Shown here: one piece after another, positions 47,799 to 56,308 of the stretch | Numbering within the stretch: the first letter of the stretch is position 1 | How the letters are laid out: each line of letters starts with the position of its first letter | DNA from: a virus | Strand: one strand, 5' to 3' | Length of the DNA: 60,508 nucleotides | IMG/VR virus record: IMGVR_UViG_3300048836_000838 | Coordinates: 1-60,508 of that record | Position numbers and translations under genes: made by a program | Notes under the pieces: model-generated | The model's database searches: none | What the model saw: the letters and a program-made list of their open reading frames with translations, nothing else | Told to the model about the DNA's origin: nothing

Positions 47799-48277
47799 CA
47801 GAGTTCCTTTGCGACCACAATAAGATTGATTTCGTATGAATATTCAATACGACCAACGCGCGCCCACATCGCATCGTACCATGCCCGCAAGCCTCTTGGG
47901 TTTCTGGACCAGCGGACCTTCCAACAGGAAATGCCGTCTGTGAAATAGTATTCTGCATTTACAACTGCCTCCGCCGCCTTTAGTGCCGCGACTGTTGCAG
48001 GGGTGAGCCACTCTCCGTCGGATACATTTCCAGCAATATATAGCATTCCGTCGCCTTCGACAACTCCAAAGTCATGGTAAACAACACCACCACCAGTTCG
48101 AATGATCCCTCCGCGACCCGGAGGCGGCGTTAAGATAACACCGCCTTTGAGTGGGTCGTGGTCCAAAGGGATTTTAATAGTCGGTGCAGTGCCCACAGGA
48201 GGTGTTCCTGTGCCAAGCAAAGCAGGGGTGAGGGAAGCCCCTCCTTCCAAGCTAAAGATACAGTAAGCTGTACTCAT
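47798..48277 (-). CDS. Distal tail/tip protein, hypothetical
   Basis: A 159-residue protein with Gly/Pro-rich strands in the first half (SLTPALLGTGTPPVG) and a mixed second half with several Trp residues (WKVRWSRNPRGLRAWYDAMW). It is encoded between tape measure and the hub-like protein, where siphoviruses place distal tail proteins. ATG 48277 is preferred over GTG 48283. Its stop overlaps the hub start. Family not certain. Confidence 0.6.
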   Translation of the reverse strand: MSTAYCIFSLEGGASLTPALLGTGTPPVGTAPTIKIPLDHDPLKGGVILTPPPGRGGIIRTGGGVVYHDFGVVEGDGMLYIAGNVSDGEWLTPATVAALKAAEAVVNAEYYFTDGISCWKVRWSRNPRGLRAWYDAMWARVGRIEYSYEINLIVVAKEL

Positions 48278-48279
48278 GA

Positions 48280-51200
48280 TCACACCCCTGCTACGAGTTT
48301 AAGATTCGAAAGCTCAGCAAAGAACGACTTCATAGACATCTGGCTCGCCTGGTCCTGTATCTGGACACGCGCTTCCTGTTCACCGGCCCTGAATGTGACA
48401 AGCATTGATTCCCCAATGGAAGTCCCAGACATTGCTGGCGCGCCAGCGAGACCGCCAGATGCCATCCGAATCTGCGGGGCTGCGGCCGCTTGGCTGATGC
48501 TTCCTAAGATCTCCAATACCGAAGCGGGGGAAGAGGCCAGATTCATGCGATCGAGCAGCCCGGGGAAGATACTTGAAATCAATCGAGTAGCACGTTCCCT
48601 GAGGATGTACTCACCGTTAGAAACCAATGCCCGTATCGAATCGCTTGTTCCTGTTCCCGCACCGCGGATGCGACCCGCGATCCTGCGCCATGCCTGCCCT
48701 CCGTTTGCGAAGGCCTGGATGAGCCCTCCTCCTGCTCTTTCGTGAACAATCTTACGGCGCTCGATAACAGTATGCTCGGACTTGGTCTTGATTCCATCCA
48801 GAGACTTGATCTTCTTCTCCGCCCTGTCAACATCTTTGGTATTGACGTCGTGCCTGGAAGTGGTCTGGACCGCCCCCAGCTCCGCTTCCATCTTTTCCAT
48901 GGCCTCCGTAACCTTCGATGTCTCGAGGCTGGCAGGGATTGGCAGCTTGGCTTCTTGCATACTGGCGCGGAGGGCTTCAACAGCAGGGGCAATCTGCGAC
49001 ACCTGTAATTGCGCTTCCATGGCAAGGTCCTTATTAGTGGGATCCTGCCTCCAAAGGTCCAGGGCGGTCTGTGCCGCAGTAATATTAAGACCCAGCTGCA
49101 CCTCGGCCTGGGTGGCTGCTGCCAGTTCCTTGATGCGCCCAATCTCTGCAATCGCACTTTCCGAATTCATGACGATTTCGGCGTCCATGCGAATGGCAGA
49201 TTCTTCTTTCAACTTCCCGACGACTTCACGAGTCTTTTCAAGCTCCTCGCGAGTCTCTGCCTGGCCTGTCGCTTCTTTTTCAGCCATCGTAACACGATTG
49301 GCGGAGGCTGCTTCAAGCGCCTTATCAAGCTCTGCGTGTGCGCGTGTCATTTGGTCGATCGCCGTTGCACTCGCTTCGGCTTCGCCAACGATAACGCGGG
49401 AAACCTGCTTGCCACTCTGCTCTATCTTCTCAACGACTTCGCCTGCGTTGCGCCCAGCAAGCTGCGTTGCTTCGTCTGCAAACTTCTTGACCTGGTCAAT
49501 ATTTCCCGCCGCCCCGGCTGCCGCCGCTAACTTGATCTTCTCTTCAATCTGTGCAGAACGGTCCGCGTACGCTGCAGCCTCCGTCATCGTCTTCTGTTTC
49601 AATGCACGAACACGATCTTCCAAACCCATACGAGCCAGCATCCGCTGCTCGTCCAGCTGTATAGCTTGCTGGTGGTATTTCTGCTCGTTAGCGATCTGGC
49701 GCTCCAGTGAAGCGGCCAGCTGCTGTTCAATCTGGGAGTAGACTTCAATCTTCGCATCAAGTGCGTCCTGGTTGAGGTCTTCGATCTTTGCTCCGGATTC
49801 TTTGGCAAGGCTCTCAGCAACTCCGTATGTTGCTTCCCATACAGAAACCATCTGCCTGCCCGCTTCCATGATCGCTTCGACTTTCCGCTGCTCTGCTTCG
49901 TAGGCGATGCGGGCAGCTTCCATAGTCGCGCCTTCCTGGGACTCTCTGTTCCGGGCGTTTGCTTCACTCTCCCTACGCGCATTCTCCTCAACTTGCGCGA
50001 TCTGGTCTGCCAGTGCGCCTTTAATGATTGCAACGCCGGCCTTGTAGTTTGCTGCTAATGCCTCGATCTTACCAGTAGAGTCGGACATGGCACTCGAAAT
50101 GACATCACGAGCAGCAGCATGTGCTCCGGCGATCCCGTCAACAGACTCAGCAACTTCATCGAGCAACTTGGTCTGTTCTTCAAGGTTTTCAGCAATCTCA
50201 TCTTTAGTGAGCCATTGCCAGGCTTCGTACAGCAAGGTCGCACCTGTGATGAGAAGTCCCAGCGGCCCGAGTGCGCCCTTCATGGCCACACCCATTGTCC
50301 GTGCGACGACCGTGGCCCCAGACATGCCGGTGGCAAGTACCTTGGTTGCGGTATACAGGTAGCGGAAAATCGACAGAATGCGAGTCCCGACGGCGCCTAG
50401 TGCTAGGAAGACCAGCCGTAAAGGCCCCCAGGCCGCAGCGATCGTGACACCGACAATAGCAATACGAGAAAAAATAGGAAAGATCTCGACCAATTTCTCG
50501 GCAGCCTGGGCGACCGCTTGTAATCCGATTGCCACCAGGCGGACAACAGGGAGGAAGAGTGTACCAACTGCTGACGACGCGTTACTAAACGCTTGCGACA
50601 TCTTATTGATTTCAGATTGGGTGGAACTCAACTTCAGGGCTGTCAAATCAGATAGCGACTTGACCAGTACGTCGTTATCCTGCGCTGCAAGGCCGAGGGA
50701 CTTGGCTAACATATCAACGCCGTCCGACAGCTTAGAAATGTTCTCCGTATCCATGCCCTGTCCGAAAACATCGATCAAGGCATTCAGGCGGTCGGCATTG
50801 GGCATCTGGCGTAAGGCGGTCAGGAACTGAAGCAAAGCCCCTTTGGCGTCAACAGCAAGTGCCTGCTGGAATTGCTTGGTATTTCCGACGACACGCCCAA
50901 GGGCCTGCCCCATCTTGCCGCTGTCGCCGGCAGCAATACGAAGACGACTCGACAAAGTTCGGATTGCAGTGCCTGCCTGCTCTGAACGTGCACCGAGGGA
51001 AAGGAAAGTCGTTGCCAGGGCGGCTGTTTCTTTCGCTGTGAGACCAAGTGCAGTGCCTGACGAGCCGCCGCGAACCAGGGTCTCAATGATGTCAGCCTCG
51101 GTGGTCGCTGCGTTGTCCGCCAGAACGTTGAGTGTCGCGACGTAAGCTTCCATGTCCTTAACGGACAGTTTCAAAACGTTCTTCAAGAGGGCAAGAGACT

Positions 51201-51900
51201 TGCCGGCTTCTTCCGGGATCATGTCGAAGTTCATTGCGGCAACAGAAGCAATGCGAGCAAACTCAAGGAGATCCTTCTTTGCAACGCCCGTCTTTGCAGC
51301 AGCGGTGGCAAGGCCAACGACAGCAACGGAAGACAGCCCAAGCTCAACCGCCAGGTCCTTAAAGGGCCCGGACATCTTTTCGGCTTCCTCTCGTGTCAGG
51401 TTCGCAGCACGGCGCAAATCAATTATGGCATCTTCGAAGGCCATTGCTTTCTTGGTGACGATAATGAAGGAAACAGCCATGCCAGCAAGGGCCGCGAGGC
51501 CACCTGCAGCTTCCTTCAACTTATCCATCGCAGAAACCGTTACGTTAAGCTCATTTCGGAGCTCTTCAGTCCGCTGCCGCGCCTTCAGCGTCGCCCGTTC
51601 CAGATCCTTGCCTGTGGTGCCTGAAGATTTGGCGAGACGGGCCAGTGCGGCGTTTACGCGGTCTATCTCCGCCTTAATATCCCGAGAGGACCGAACGCCA
51701 ACAACGCCCATATCTTCATGGGCTTTTACAACCTGTCGAGTTGCCTTTACACGCTCGGCTGCAGTACGGATGGAAGCACGGTCCTGTTCAGAGACTTCTC
51801 GGCCAGATTGCTTTACCTGCTGGACGAGCTCTTTCAGCGTCTGCCGCGCTGCGTTGGCGTCGGCCTGGACTTTAATGGCAATGGACGGGTCGTTGCTCAT
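48280..51900 (-). CDS. Tail tape measure protein
   Basis: A 1206-residue protein and the largest in the genome. Long Ala/Glu/Lys/Gln-rich coiled coil (about 620-1000), a hydrophobic helical region (about 470-560) and a TP901-type core (about 145-410) are typical of siphovirus tape measures, which set tail length and help pass DNA through the membrane. The start overlaps the frameshifted chaperone stop (ATGA) and follows AGGAG. The order chaperone, tape measure, tip is canonical. If the usual length relation holds, the tail would be about 180 nm (0.15 nm per residue), which is inference. Confidence 0.92.
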   Translation of the reverse strand: MSNDPSIAIKVQADANAARQTLKELVQQVKQSGREVSEQDRASIRTAAERVKATRQVVKAHEDMGVVGVRSSRDIKAEIDRVNAALARLAKSSGTTGKDLERATLKARQRTEELRNELNVTVSAMDKLKEAAGGLAALAGMAVSFIIVTKKAMAFEDAIIDLRRAANLTREEAEKMSGPFKDLAVELGLSSVAVVGLATAAAKTGVAKKDLLEFARIASVAAMNFDMIPEEAGKSLALLKNVLKLSVKDMEAYVATLNVLADNAATTEADIIETLVRGGSSGTALGLTAKETAALATTFLSLGARSEQAGTAIRTLSSRLRIAAGDSGKMGQALGRVVGNTKQFQQALAVDAKGALLQFLTALRQMPNADRLNALIDVFGQGMDTENISKLSDGVDMLAKSLGLAAQDNDVLVKSLSDLTALKLSSTQSEINKMSQAFSNASSAVGTLFLPVVRLVAIGLQAVAQAAEKLVEIFPIFSRIAIVGVTIAAAWGPLRLVFLALGAVGTRILSIFRYLYTATKVLATGMSGATVVARTMGVAMKGALGPLGLLITGATLLYEAWQWLTKDEIAENLEEQTKLLDEVAESVDGIAGAHAAARDVISSAMSDSTGKIEALAANYKAGVAIIKGALADQIAQVEENARRESEANARNRESQEGATMEAARIAYEAEQRKVEAIMEAGRQMVSVWEATYGVAESLAKESGAKIEDLNQDALDAKIEVYSQIEQQLAASLERQIANEQKYHQQAIQLDEQRMLARMGLEDRVRALKQKTMTEAAAYADRSAQIEEKIKLAAAAGAAGNIDQVKKFADEATQLAGRNAGEVVEKIEQSGKQVSRVIVGEAEASATAIDQMTRAHAELDKALEAASANRVTMAEKEATGQAETREELEKTREVVGKLKEESAIRMDAEIVMNSESAIAEIGRIKELAAATQAEVQLGLNITAAQTALDLWRQDPTNKDLAMEAQLQVSQIAPAVEALRASMQEAKLPIPASLETSKVTEAMEKMEAELGAVQTTSRHDVNTKDVDRAEKKIKSLDGIKTKSEHTVIERRKIVHERAGGGLIQAFANGGQAWRRIAGRIRGAGTGTSDSIRALVSNGEYILRERATRLISSIFPGLLDRMNLASSPASVLEILGSISQAAAAPQIRMASGGLAGAPAMSGTSIGESMLVTFRAGEQEARVQIQDQASQMSMKSFFAELSNLKLVAGV

Positions 51901-52110
51901 TTCGATAACTCTCCTATTGCAGCTTGGAAGCTCTTCTCTTCATACATCGACACCCGCCGCGCTCTGATCTGGTCAACCATGTTCCTCTTGCTTCTCTGCT
52001 CAACCGCCTTGGCGAGTTCCCAGAAGCCTGCCAAGGAGAGATCGAGCACTTCCTCTAATCGGTATCCTGCTCCGACAAGGACGTCGACTGCTCCGGCCCA
52101 AGAAAGACGT
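51897..52110 (-). CDS. Frameshift extension of the tail assembly chaperone (T part)
   Basis: In the -1 frame relative to the 52055-52510 gene, the strand is open from before 52110 to TGA 51899-51897, overlapping the tape measure ATG. It encodes a Val-Leu-Val-Gly-Ala-Gly stretch, a helix (LSLAGFWELAKAVEQ) and a basic tail, as T-domains do. No independent start with a ribosome site was found. In lambda and many siphoviruses such T parts are made by programmed -1 frameshifting as a G-T fusion. The slip site is not obvious here, so its exact position is uncertain. Confidence 0.6.
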
Positions 52111-52510
52111 TGGTCACTGCGTCCATCGCGTCGGCGAACTGGGGCAGGACCCGTTGGGCCAAAAAATCGCCATTCACCTCAACCAGCTTCCCGATCAACA
52201 GAACCAATTCATCTAGATCCAGATTATCGACCCATTCTCTCTCTTTACGAGACGCGATGGCGGTCGCCTGGATGAGAGATTCAACAAGCTGGTCCGAGCC
52301 GTTCATGAGATACGCCATGATAAATTTCTGTGCGGCATCGTCGGCGCCATTCGGAATGCGCTTAAACAACTCCTGGAGATCCGCAAGAACAGGCTTGATC
52401 GCCTTAAACAGCTTCGGCAGCTCTCTGGTTTTGATTGGCTTGATCTCTTCCCTGCCACCGGCAATGTCGATGCGAACAGGATCTGCGACGATCTTCTGCA
52501 AACTCTCCAT
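52055..52510 (-). CDS. Tail assembly chaperone (G part)
   Basis: A 151-residue helical protein between the tail tube and tape measure genes. Gene order and the conserved opening (PVRIDIAGGREEIKPIKTRELPKL) fit the G-type tail chaperone, which coats the tape measure during assembly. AAGGAGCCTTTGT sets ATG 52510. It ends in an acidic Gln/Glu-rich tail at TAG 52055, where a -1 frame remains open to the tape measure start. A terminator-like hairpin upstream would lower its level relative to the tail tube. Confidence 0.8.
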   Translation of the reverse strand: MESLQKIVADPVRIDIAGGREEIKPIKTRELPKLFKAIKPVLADLQELFKRIPNGADDAAQKFIMAYLMNGSDQLVESLIQATAIASRKEREWVDNLDLDELVLLIGKLVEVNGDFLAQRVLPQFADAMDAVTNVFLGPEQSTSLSEQDTD

Positions 52511-52527
52511 ACAAAGGCTCCTTAGAA

Positions 52528-52545
52528 GGGCCGGAAGGCCGGCCC
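52528..52545 (-). terminator. Attenuator hairpin after the tail tube gene
   Basis: GGGCCGG (52528-52534) and CCGGCCC (52539-52545) form a 7-bp GC stem with a 4-nt loop. On the minus strand it is followed by TTCTAAG, so the T run is weak. It lies between the highly needed tail tube gene and the chaperone gene and may lower transcription of the latter. Confidence 0.7.
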
Positions 52546-52555
52546 ATGGGGTTGA

Positions 52556-53308
52556 TTAAGTAGCAGGCACCAGGATGATGCGACCGAACTGGCCCAGAGC
52601 ACCTTCAGCCGACTTCAGGGTGTCTGCCAGGACCTTGGCCTTGATCGGGGCATTGCCCAGCTCATCTGAAATGAATGCCATACCATCGGTCGGATTGATT
52701 GCGATCTTATACAGATCCACCACTACCCGCTCATTGGTAATCTTGTTCAAGCCTTCCAGACGGAACCACTTGTCCATGCTGTCCGCGGTGAACATGGAAA
52801 CGCTGCGGAAGGCCCCGTACGAATAGGCCGCGGTGACTGCCCCGGAAAGTCCGGTGACGTCGGTGAATTCGATAGACCCATGCTTGGCGTTTACCGTGTA
52901 TTTGCTGGCATTGATTACCGCCGACTCATGGTCGGTGAGGACCACCGAAGACACATTCTGCTTCGCCAGCAGGTAGATGCGTCCCGTCTGCGGGGCCGTG
53001 CAAAGGGCTTCCGGACCAGCCACAGTGCCTTCCGCGACGTCAGTGACCGTGCCGTTAAGGATGTAGCCAAAGACCTCCTTGAGCAGCTCTTCCGTGGTCA
53101 GCGACAATTCGCCGGACTTGGAAGTGGTAATGGAGACGTCCGTCAGATCCTGACCGGACATGGACTCCTTGTGCTCAAGGGTTTCGGTGGCGAGGGACAG
53201 GGTGCAATCGGGCACGTTGCCGATGTGGATCAAGCCCTCCGGGTTACCATTGGCATCGCGGTCACCAATGTAGACTTTGCCGCGAAGTGAAAAATACTGA
53301 CTTGCCAT
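52556..53308 (-). CDS. Major tail tube protein
   Basis: A 250-residue protein with the opening MASQYFSLRGKVYIGDRD, Ala-Thr-Glu-Thr-Leu-Glu-His-Lys-Glu-Ser-Met-Ser-Gly (about 41-53) and alternating beta strands ending in a long C-terminal domain, typical of siphovirus tail tube subunits. No sheath gene is present, so the tail is non-contractile. GGAGGATTAC sets ATG 53308. A GC hairpin follows its stop. It is expected to be abundant in the virion. Confidence 0.82.
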   Translation of the reverse strand: MASQYFSLRGKVYIGDRDANGNPEGLIHIGNVPDCTLSLATETLEHKESMSGQDLTDVSITTSKSGELSLTTEELLKEVFGYILNGTVTDVAEGTVAGPEALCTAPQTGRIYLLAKQNVSSVVLTDHESAVINASKYTVNAKHGSIEFTDVTGLSGAVTAAYSYGAFRSVSMFTADSMDKWFRLEGLNKITNERVVVDLYKIAINPTDGMAFISDELGNAPIKAKVLADTLKSAEGALGQFGRIILVPAT

Positions 53309-53317
53309 GTAATCCTC

Positions 53318-53722
53318 CTATGCAGTAGCAAACACTGCAGTAGAAAAGTAGACTGTTGAATACACGAATGCACCATCAAATGTAGATCCGATCGCTCCTG
53401 AGTAGTGAAGCGGATCAAACTCCTCCGAAAGAGACACACCTGACAGCGCACTGATGATCGAAGAAAGCAGAGGACCAGCACTTGTGCCTGGCTTGGTGAC
53501 CAGGATGATGGCCCAGCGTTGCGAAACCTCACAAACAGAACCGCTTCCTGCGTATCCTCCGACGTTGTCGCCGCCCCATGCGACGAAACAAGAAGGAGCA
53601 AGCTGCGCAATCGCTTGGGCTTCCGCCTGCGATGAAACGACCTGCACCTCTTCAAGCGAAGGGATGGCAGCCTTGAGTTTTGTAATCAGAAGGGGCGCGG
53701 CCCCTAGCCAGTCAACCAGCAT
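53318..53722 (-). CDS. Tail completion protein, gp37-like
   Basis: A 134-residue protein of mixed alpha/beta type. Its N-terminal helix (VDWLGAAPLLITKLKAAIP) and strand pattern resemble the Mu gp37-type minor tail proteins that join head and tail. GAGGAGG lies just upstream of ATG 53722, and longer in-frame starts have none. It lies 9 nt before the tail tube gene. Family assignment is by pattern and position. Confidence 0.6.
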   Translation of the reverse strand: MLVDWLGAAPLLITKLKAAIPSLEEVQVVSSQAEAQAIAQLAPSCFVAWGGDNVGGYAGSGSVCEVSQRWAIILVTKPGTSAGPLLSSIISALSGVSLSEEFDPLHYSGAIGSTFDGAFVYSTVYFSTAVFATA

Positions 53723-53760
53723 AACTACCACCTCCTCTACACCCGTGACACCAGAACGAC

Positions 53761-54165
53761 TTAAACTGGTGTCGGATTCGCGCGGAATGGAATGGCGATA
53801 TCTATCTGATACCACCCGTGCCCATCATCACCGCGGATCACGGGCTCCCTTGCTTCGTAGCAGAATACATTCTCGTCACTAAATAACGAAAACGAGCTCG
53901 CCGCTTCATCTGCTAACTCAGTAGCAAGGCCGGCCCCTGTCCCGGAGGGCACGAAAACCTGTAACACAATATCCCCTGAAAGGATTCGCCGCCGTACAGA
54001 GGATGAAGCGTAAGGCACCATCCACGCATAAGGCACCAACGAAAAGCGTATCCACGCCTCTCCTTGAAGCTCTAGTGGTTTCTCATTTGGCCAGGCGATG
54101 TCTGTGGCATCCCAGACCGACATGAAATATGTTGAAAGGATCGCTCGAACCTCATCAAGAATCAT
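53761..54165 (-). CDS. Tail terminator-like protein
   Basis: A 134-residue protein with an N-terminal helix (LDEVRAILSTYFMSVW) and a Trp/Tyr-rich beta sheet, matching the DUF4128/gpU-like tail terminators that cap the tail tube. The gene order (HK97 gp10-like, this, gp37-like, tail tube) supports it. Its start overlaps the gp10-like stop (ATGA). Confidence 0.6.
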   Translation of the reverse strand: MILDEVRAILSTYFMSVWDATDIAWPNEKPLELQGEAWIRFSLVPYAWMVPYASSSVRRRILSGDIVLQVFVPSGTGAGLATELADEAASSFSLFSDENVFCYEAREPVIRGDDGHGWYQIDIAIPFRANPTPV

Positions 54166-54563
54166 AGCGAAATCCCCGCTTTTACATCCGCCACAGCTTT
54201 CTCAACGAAAAAGACACCGGGGCGGCGGCTAGTTCCACTATTGAGCGGAACGATGTAACCGACGTTATTGTAGACCACAATGTAATCCGATCCTTTTACG
54301 ATGGCCGGCGTCTTAGGCTTTGGGTAAATGGGCTTGCGGCCTTTTCTCCATCCCTCAGGCACGGGAATTTCGCCAGGGGCCCAGTCATCCTTGCCATTGA
54401 TGCCGATAGACCATCCGGCCCGTGCACGCCCCGTATCAATGGGGGTTCCCTTAATGAGTGCACCCCAGAGATCCATCGCCACGGTACGCTGTATCTGGTC
54501 AATGTACTCCAGTAACGGCGCTTCGAGCGTGTCCAGGTTGAACTCAATATTGAAGGTGATCAT
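54162..54563 (-). CDS. Neck/tail completion protein, HK97 gp10-like
   Basis: A 133-residue protein with the family's Thr-Pro-Ile-Asp-Thr-Gly-Arg-Ala-Arg-Ala-Gly-Trp (about 40-51) and a later Tyr-Asn-Asn-Val-Gly-Tyr-Ile-Val-Pro-Leu-Asn-Ser-Gly-Thr-Ser (about 96-110), both diagnostic of HK97 gp10-type proteins at the head-tail interface. GGAGAAGGG precedes ATG 54563. It overlaps the previous gene's stop by 4 nt. Confidence 0.85.
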   Translation of the reverse strand: MITFNIEFNLDTLEAPLLEYIDQIQRTVAMDLWGALIKGTPIDTGRARAGWSIGINGKDDWAPGEIPVPEGWRKGRKPIYPKPKTPAIVKGSDYIVVYNNVGYIVPLNSGTSRRPGVFFVEKAVADVKAGISL

Positions 54564-54922
54564 CCCTTCTCCCGCATCTGGAGCTCATAAAGGAGCCCAG
54601 CAGAATTCTTGCCTGACTTCACTTCCCAGTCTTTCCCGTCCCAGGCAATAACAGCACCGACTGGCGGCATGACGGACACTGTGGTCGCGTCAACGAAAAT
54701 TGGAACGTCGCCAGCCTGGATGCCGTTCTGCTGCTGAAACGTACTATAGTTTGATCGGATAGCAGTGAATGTTTCGGTTTCGGTTGTTTCCGTGCTTTTG
54801 CCGAGGATCGGGTCATAAACAGAGCCCGTCACCTTCGTCCACACACACGCGATAACTGTGCCAGGGACAAGACTTGCAACAATACCGAACGCGCTTGAAA
54901 CTGTGCTAGAAAGATCTGCCAC
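54560..54922 (-). CDS. Neck/head-closure protein, hypothetical
   Basis: A 120-residue beta-rich protein (TGSVYDPILGKSTETTETETFTAI, later VSVMPPVGAVIAWDGKDWEV), as in phage neck proteins such as head-tail stopper types. AAGGAGGCGAG directly precedes GTG 54922, which fixes the start inside the end of the upstream phospholipase-like gene (17-nt overlap). The long in-frame extension to 55042 lacks a ribosome site. Family is inferred from position before the gp10-like gene. Confidence 0.6.
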   Translation of the reverse strand: MADLSSTVSSAFGIVASLVPGTVIACVWTKVTGSVYDPILGKSTETTETETFTAIRSNYSTFQQQNGIQAGDVPIFVDATTVSVMPPVGAVIAWDGKDWEVKSGKNSAGLLYELQMREKG

Positions 54923-55379
54923 CCTCGCCTCCTTGGGAATGGGTAATTGCGTACCTAACACCGATCGGACATTCTGCTCTATTCGCTGCCCAGTACTCCT
55001 CACTGTACGTCGTAGCTGAAACAGCATACATGAACTTGGCACTTGATATGTATCGCGGCATCATGCTGTACCATGTGCTGTGGTGCCAAATCCAGAGAAT
55101 CAAGTTCTGGGCAAAGATACCATCAGCAATTATTTCGTCTTCTTCACAACAGCAACGCTCGTACATATGATCATGAATGTAGCAGAGATACGAAATCCTA
55201 AGGCCTAAAATTGACTGCGGAATTGCTTTCGAAAGACCGCGCGGGCCGCATCCATTATAGTAGAACGACAGCTCATCATGCGGAATAGCCAAGAAGGAGC
55301 GGGGTGCCCACAGCAGACAATTACTCTCCGAATGGCGGAAGAGGATGATGTCGTCAACTGGGTGTCCTGGAAACGGCAT
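54906..55379 (-). CDS. Phospholipase A2-like protein
   Basis: A 157-residue protein. Tyr-Tyr-Asn-Gly-Cys-Gly-Pro-Arg-Gly-Leu (40-49) matches the calcium-binding loop of secreted/viral PLA2, and Cys66-Tyr-Ile-His69-Asp70-x2-Tyr73 matches the catalytic His-Asp motif, followed by Ala-Asp86-Gly-Ile-Phe. Cys76-78 and others could form disulfides. This layout is seen in parvovirus VP1 and bacterial PLA2 domains, which cut phospholipids. No signal peptide is visible. It lies next to endolysin and membrane-protein genes, suggesting lysis or membrane entry. Start at ATG 55379 (AGGAG 10 nt before). Confidence 0.7.
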   Translation of the reverse strand: MPFPGHPVDDIILFRHSESNCLLWAPRSFLAIPHDELSFYYNGCGPRGLSKAIPQSILGLRISYLCYIHDHMYERCCCEEDEIIADGIFAQNLILWIWHHSTWYSMMPRYISSAKFMYAVSATTYSEEYWAANRAECPIGVRYAITHSQGGEGGRSF

Positions 55380-55386
55380 GCCTTCA

Positions 55387-55605
55387 CTACTCCTGGTACT
55401 TCTTTCGTTTAATCGCCGCCTCAATCGTGATTAGGCTTTTCATATCTTCAAATGCTTCTGTAGCGATGCCCGGGGCTGGAGCGTATTTCGCAAACATGTC
55501 GTCGAGTATCAAAATCTGTCGGGGTGTGACCCACTATGACATGCCGGCCATATAAGCGTCAAATGGGTTGATCTTCCCCCGAGTATGGTATGGTTGATCA
55601 CTCAT
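55387..55605 (-). pseudogene. Small reading frame split by an in-frame amber codon
   Basis: From ATG 55605 the frame encodes 23 residues ending Tyr-Met-Ala-Gly-Met-Ser, then TAG (55536-55534), and continues in the same frame for 48 residues (Trp-Val-Thr-Pro-Arg, then a helix EDMKSLITIEAAIKRKKYQE) to TAG 55389-55387. The two parts read as one 72-codon gene, as if a nonsense change or read-through site divides it. Its start overlaps the preceding stop (ATGA). Either a broken gene, two tiny genes or amber read-through is possible. Confidence 0.5.
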
Positions 55606-55760
55606 CCCTTCGGCACCATCACACCGGCAACTGCGCCGACGCATGTTCCTGTGTGAACAGGCGCTGTACCGATGTACGCGCAAATCGACATCTCGGCGAC
55701 TGCTACGAGCAGCAGACCGATGATTGCGATACTGATGTTCTCTTGGCAAAGCCCTGTCAT
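55602..55760 (-). CDS. Small single-pass membrane protein, possible holin or lysis factor
   Basis: A 52-residue protein with one long hydrophobic stretch (IAIIGLLLVAVAEMSICAYIGTA, about 9-31) and a Gly/Val-rich tail. GGAGGTC 3 nt before ATG 55760 is a very strong site. Its start overlaps the endolysin stop (ATGA). A single membrane segment next to an endolysin fits a holin-like or pinholin-like role, but short phage membrane proteins with other roles are common. Confidence 0.6.
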   Translation of the reverse strand: MTGLCQENISIAIIGLLLVAVAEMSICAYIGTAPVHTGTCVGAVAGVMVPKG

Positions 55761-56305
55761 ATGACCTCCATCAAGCTCCGCACACGATTGATCCATCCGT
55801 CTAAGTACTTCCGTGCTACTTTGCCTTGCTTGCCGCGAAATCCGTAATCAGCAAGTCGTAATGCACAAATGGTAAATGCAAGCGCACCAGCATCGGCGCG
55901 TTTAACTGCTTCGAGGGTCTGGCCCCCGATGACACCGTCCACAACAACATACCGGGAACGCGCAAGGCGGCAGAGCGCTTCCTGAAGCAGTTCGACGCCC
56001 CCCAGAACATCATCGCCCTTGCGGCCTGTGCCCATGTTGATAACCGCGTCAACCGTTGCCTCTCGAACACGCTCAGGCAAGGAGTTCCAAAGCGGCATGT
56101 ACTTCTCATAGTAAAACTCTGAAACAGCTTCCTCAAAACCAGGACCAGAAGTGATCCCACGATCAACAAACTGCCAGACGCGTGCATGCGGGTTGTGCTT
56201 TCGAGCGATGCCCCATGCAGTTTGACCCCCGGGGTCTTCCGGATCATGATGGGCTTTCCGCCCTTCGTGATCCATTAACCAAGAAAAAAATTGTTCCCAG
56301 GTCAT
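55757..56305 (-). CDS. Endolysin, GH108-type N-acetylmuramidase
   Basis: A 182-residue lysin. The GH108 core has the catalytic Glu14 in His-Glu-Gly, then Asp-Pro-Gly-Gly-Gln-Thr-Ala-Trp-Gly-Ile (about 24-33), an Asn-Met-Gly-Thr-Gly stretch and the Pfam PG_binding_3-like C-terminal half with Val-Asp-Gly-Val-Ile-Gly (about 122-127). It would cleave the glycan backbone at lysis. No signal peptide is present, so it needs a holin. ATG 56305 is preceded by GGGTGAG. Confidence 0.88.
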   Translation of the reverse strand: MTWEQFFSWLMDHEGRKAHHDPEDPGGQTAWGIARKHNPHARVWQFVDRGITSGPGFEEAVSEFYYEKYMPLWNSLPERVREATVDAVINMGTGRKGDDVLGGVELLQEALCRLARSRYVVVDGVIGGQTLEAVKRADAGALAFTICALRLADYGFRGKQGKVARKYLDGWINRVRSLMEVI

Positions 56306-56308
56306 TGC

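Noticed and set aside
55387-55605. Genome-wide amber recoding as in some crAss-like phages
   Set aside because: Many other genes here end normally with TAG, and no long gene contains internal TAG codons.
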